From positions 1 through 64,000 of the forward strand of contig JAMLIN010000004.1 in NCBI GenBank assembly GCA_023954135.1: DNA of 64,000 nt, in the 5' to 3' direction. The notes below the pieces were generated by a model that ran no database searches, was not told where the DNA came from, and saw nothing but the letters and a program-made list of their open reading frames with translations. The translations under genes were made by a program, and so were the position numbers. Positions 62,954 through 64,000 of the stretch are shown here, piece by piece; the first letter of the stretch is position 1, and each line of letters begins with the position of its first letter. Source of the stretch: Burkholderiaceae bacterium (GTDB taxonomy: Bacteria; Pseudomonadota; Gammaproteobacteria; Burkholderiales; Burkholderiaceae_E).

Positions 62954-63969
62954 CCGCGCGCCTTGTCCCAGACTGCGTGCGCGCGCGGCCCCTCGCCGTG
63001 GAACTCGGCCCGCAGCCGCTCGACGAGCTCGGCCACTGCCGGGATGTCGTCGATCAGGCCCACGCCCTGCCCCGCCGACCAGAGGTCACGCCACGGTTTC
63101 CTCGCCTCGAAGAGCTCGGGGGCGCTGCCGGGAAGCTCGGCGAGGCGGTCCGGATCGAAGCCGTTGTCGATGATGGACCGACGCATGAAATGACAGTTCA
63201 CGCCGCGGGTGAAGACCGGCGTATAGACGATCTCCTGGCTGCCCGATGCGACGATCATCCGCTTGTAGGCGTCCGGGGCGATCGACTCGCGCGTCGCGAT
63301 GAAGCGGGTGCCCATGTAGCAGAGATCGGCCCCCAGCGCGCGCGCGGCGCGAATGGCCGAGCCGTCGGTCACGGCGCCGCCGAGGACCACGACGCCGTCG
63401 AAGAAGCGGCGCACCTGCGGCAGGAAGGCGAACGGGCTGAGCACCCCGGAATGACCGCCACCGCCGCCGCAGATGAGCACCAGGCCGTCGACGCCGGCCT
63501 CGACCGCCTTCTCGGCGTGGCGCAGGGTGGTGACGTCGTGGAACACCAGCCCTCCCCAGCCGTGCACCTCACGTACGATCCCGGTGGGATCGCCCTTGAC
63601 GGTGATCACCAGCGGCACGCGCCGGCGCCGGCAGAACTCGAGGTCGCGCACGTAGCGCGGCGTATCCCCGCGCTGGCGTGAAGGTGCGCCGATGTTGGCG
63701 GCTACCGGTCCGGTCGGCAGGCCGGTCCGGCGCCGGTAGGCATCGAGGCGTTCGTCGATGCGCCCGAGCCAGTCGTCGAATTCCTCGGGGGAGCGGGTCG
63801 AGCTCGATGCGGCGACGCCGGCGATGCGGGCCTCGGCCGCCGCGGCGACCAGGTCGGGGCCCGTCACCAGGAACATGGGCGCCGCGATCACGGGCAGGAC
63901 CATGTCGCCGAGCAGGGCGCGCGCTGCATCGAGTCGATGGGAAGGCTTGTCGATCTGGTTCATGTCCAT
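62950..63969 (-). CDS. Nitronate monooxygenase-family protein
   Basis: A 339-residue FMN-dependent TIM barrel. PVIAAPMFLVTGPDLVAAA, the glycine-rich VDGLVLICGGGGGHSG and ADLCYMGTRFIATRES are typical of the 2-nitropropane dioxygenase / nitronate monooxygenase family. Such enzymes detoxify alkyl nitronates or act as enoyl-ACP reductases of the FabK type. ATG codons at 63969 and 63963 are both possible. Its end overlaps the nrdG stop by four bases in convergent orientation. Confidence 0.9.
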   Translation of the reverse strand: MDMNQIDKPSHRLDAARALLGDMVLPVIAAPMFLVTGPDLVAAAAEARIAGVAASSSTRSPEEFDDWLGRIDERLDAYRRRTGLPTGPVAANIGAPSRQRGDTPRYVRDLEFCRRRRVPLVITVKGDPTGIVREVHGWGGLVFHDVTTLRHAEKAVEAGVDGLVLICGGGGGHSGVLSPFAFLPQVRRFFDGVVVLGGAVTDGSAIRAARALGADLCYMGTRFIATRESIAPDAYKRMIVASGSQEIVYTPVFTRGVNCHFMRRSIIDNGFDPDRLAELPGSAPELFEARKPWRDLWSAGQGVGLIDDIPAVAELVERLRAEFHGEGPRAHAVWDKARG

Positions 63970-64000
63970 GGCATGCGGCAGACGGAATCCGGAACCCGCG

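Overview
The window is about 64 kb of GC-rich chromosome with dense gene packing. It probably comes from a betaproteobacterium, most likely Burkholderiales or a near relative. The evidence is a complete aerobic benzoyl-CoA epoxidation set (boxABC) with a BoxR-type XRE/shikimate-kinase regulator and a divergent benzoate-CoA ligase, the System I cytochrome c maturation genes, and many acyl-CoA, SDR and Liv-type transport genes. A class III ribonucleotide reductase at the right end, behind FNR-like and NrdR-like sites, indicates growth both with and without oxygen. I saw no rRNA, tRNA, CRISPR array, prophage or intact insertion sequence.

Layout. 1-2168: end of a ccm operon (ccmF partial, ccmG, ccmH without a signal peptide). 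2329-4026: a CsgG-like lipoprotein, then SirB2-like and DUF411 genes on the minus strand. 4042-16092: the aromatic module. boxR-boxC-boxB-boxA run leftward; benzoate-CoA ligase and a five-gene Liv-type ABC importer run rightward from a regulatory region at 9594-9820 rich in palindromes. 16116-20525: SDR, MarR regulator, MDR reductase, Bcr/CflA transporter and a second SDR. 20643-24156: a tightly overlapped leftward operon (HxlR regulator, thioredoxin-fold isomerase, SDR, PaaI thioesterase, MFS) with a clear promoter and operator. 24398-24988: a small conserved protein, the debris of a PIN toxin and its surviving antitoxin.

25057-27686: divergent zinc importer znuA / znuCB around an AT-rich Zur-like site. 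27772-34137: envelope and housekeeping genes (OsmB-like lipoprotein, BrkB, PEBP, Glu/Leu dehydrogenase, CBS protein, flavoprotein, SnoaL-like). 34277-37352: two paralogous PAS-GGDEF diguanylate cyclases flanking an exported methyltransferase. 37544-44198: crotonase, class V aminotransferase, D-threonine-aldolase-like protein, an AAC(6')-like acetyltransferase, a DEAD-box helicase and an esterase. 44220-47969: an Opu-type importer in which binding protein and permease are one polypeptide, its ATPase, and a GlcD-type flavoprotein. 48000-57227: an exported intradiol dioxygenase, an acyl-CoA dehydrogenase overlapping an ADP-forming acyl-CoA synthetase, and an aldehyde dehydrogenase / hydrolase / binding-protein operon with a divergent LysR regulator.

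57292-58591: a RES-Xre toxin-antitoxin pair whose first start codon lies inside a perfect 35-bp palindrome. 58588-60069: a phytoene-desaturase-like flavoprotein. 60142-62953: the anaerobic ribonucleotide reductase operon. Here the glycyl-radical C-terminus is encoded by a separate 61-residue gene, in frame with nrdD and ten sense codons after its stop; this is the most unusual arrangement in the window. 62950-63969: a nitronate monooxygenase-like protein. All functional calls are by reading the sequence; no database search was run.
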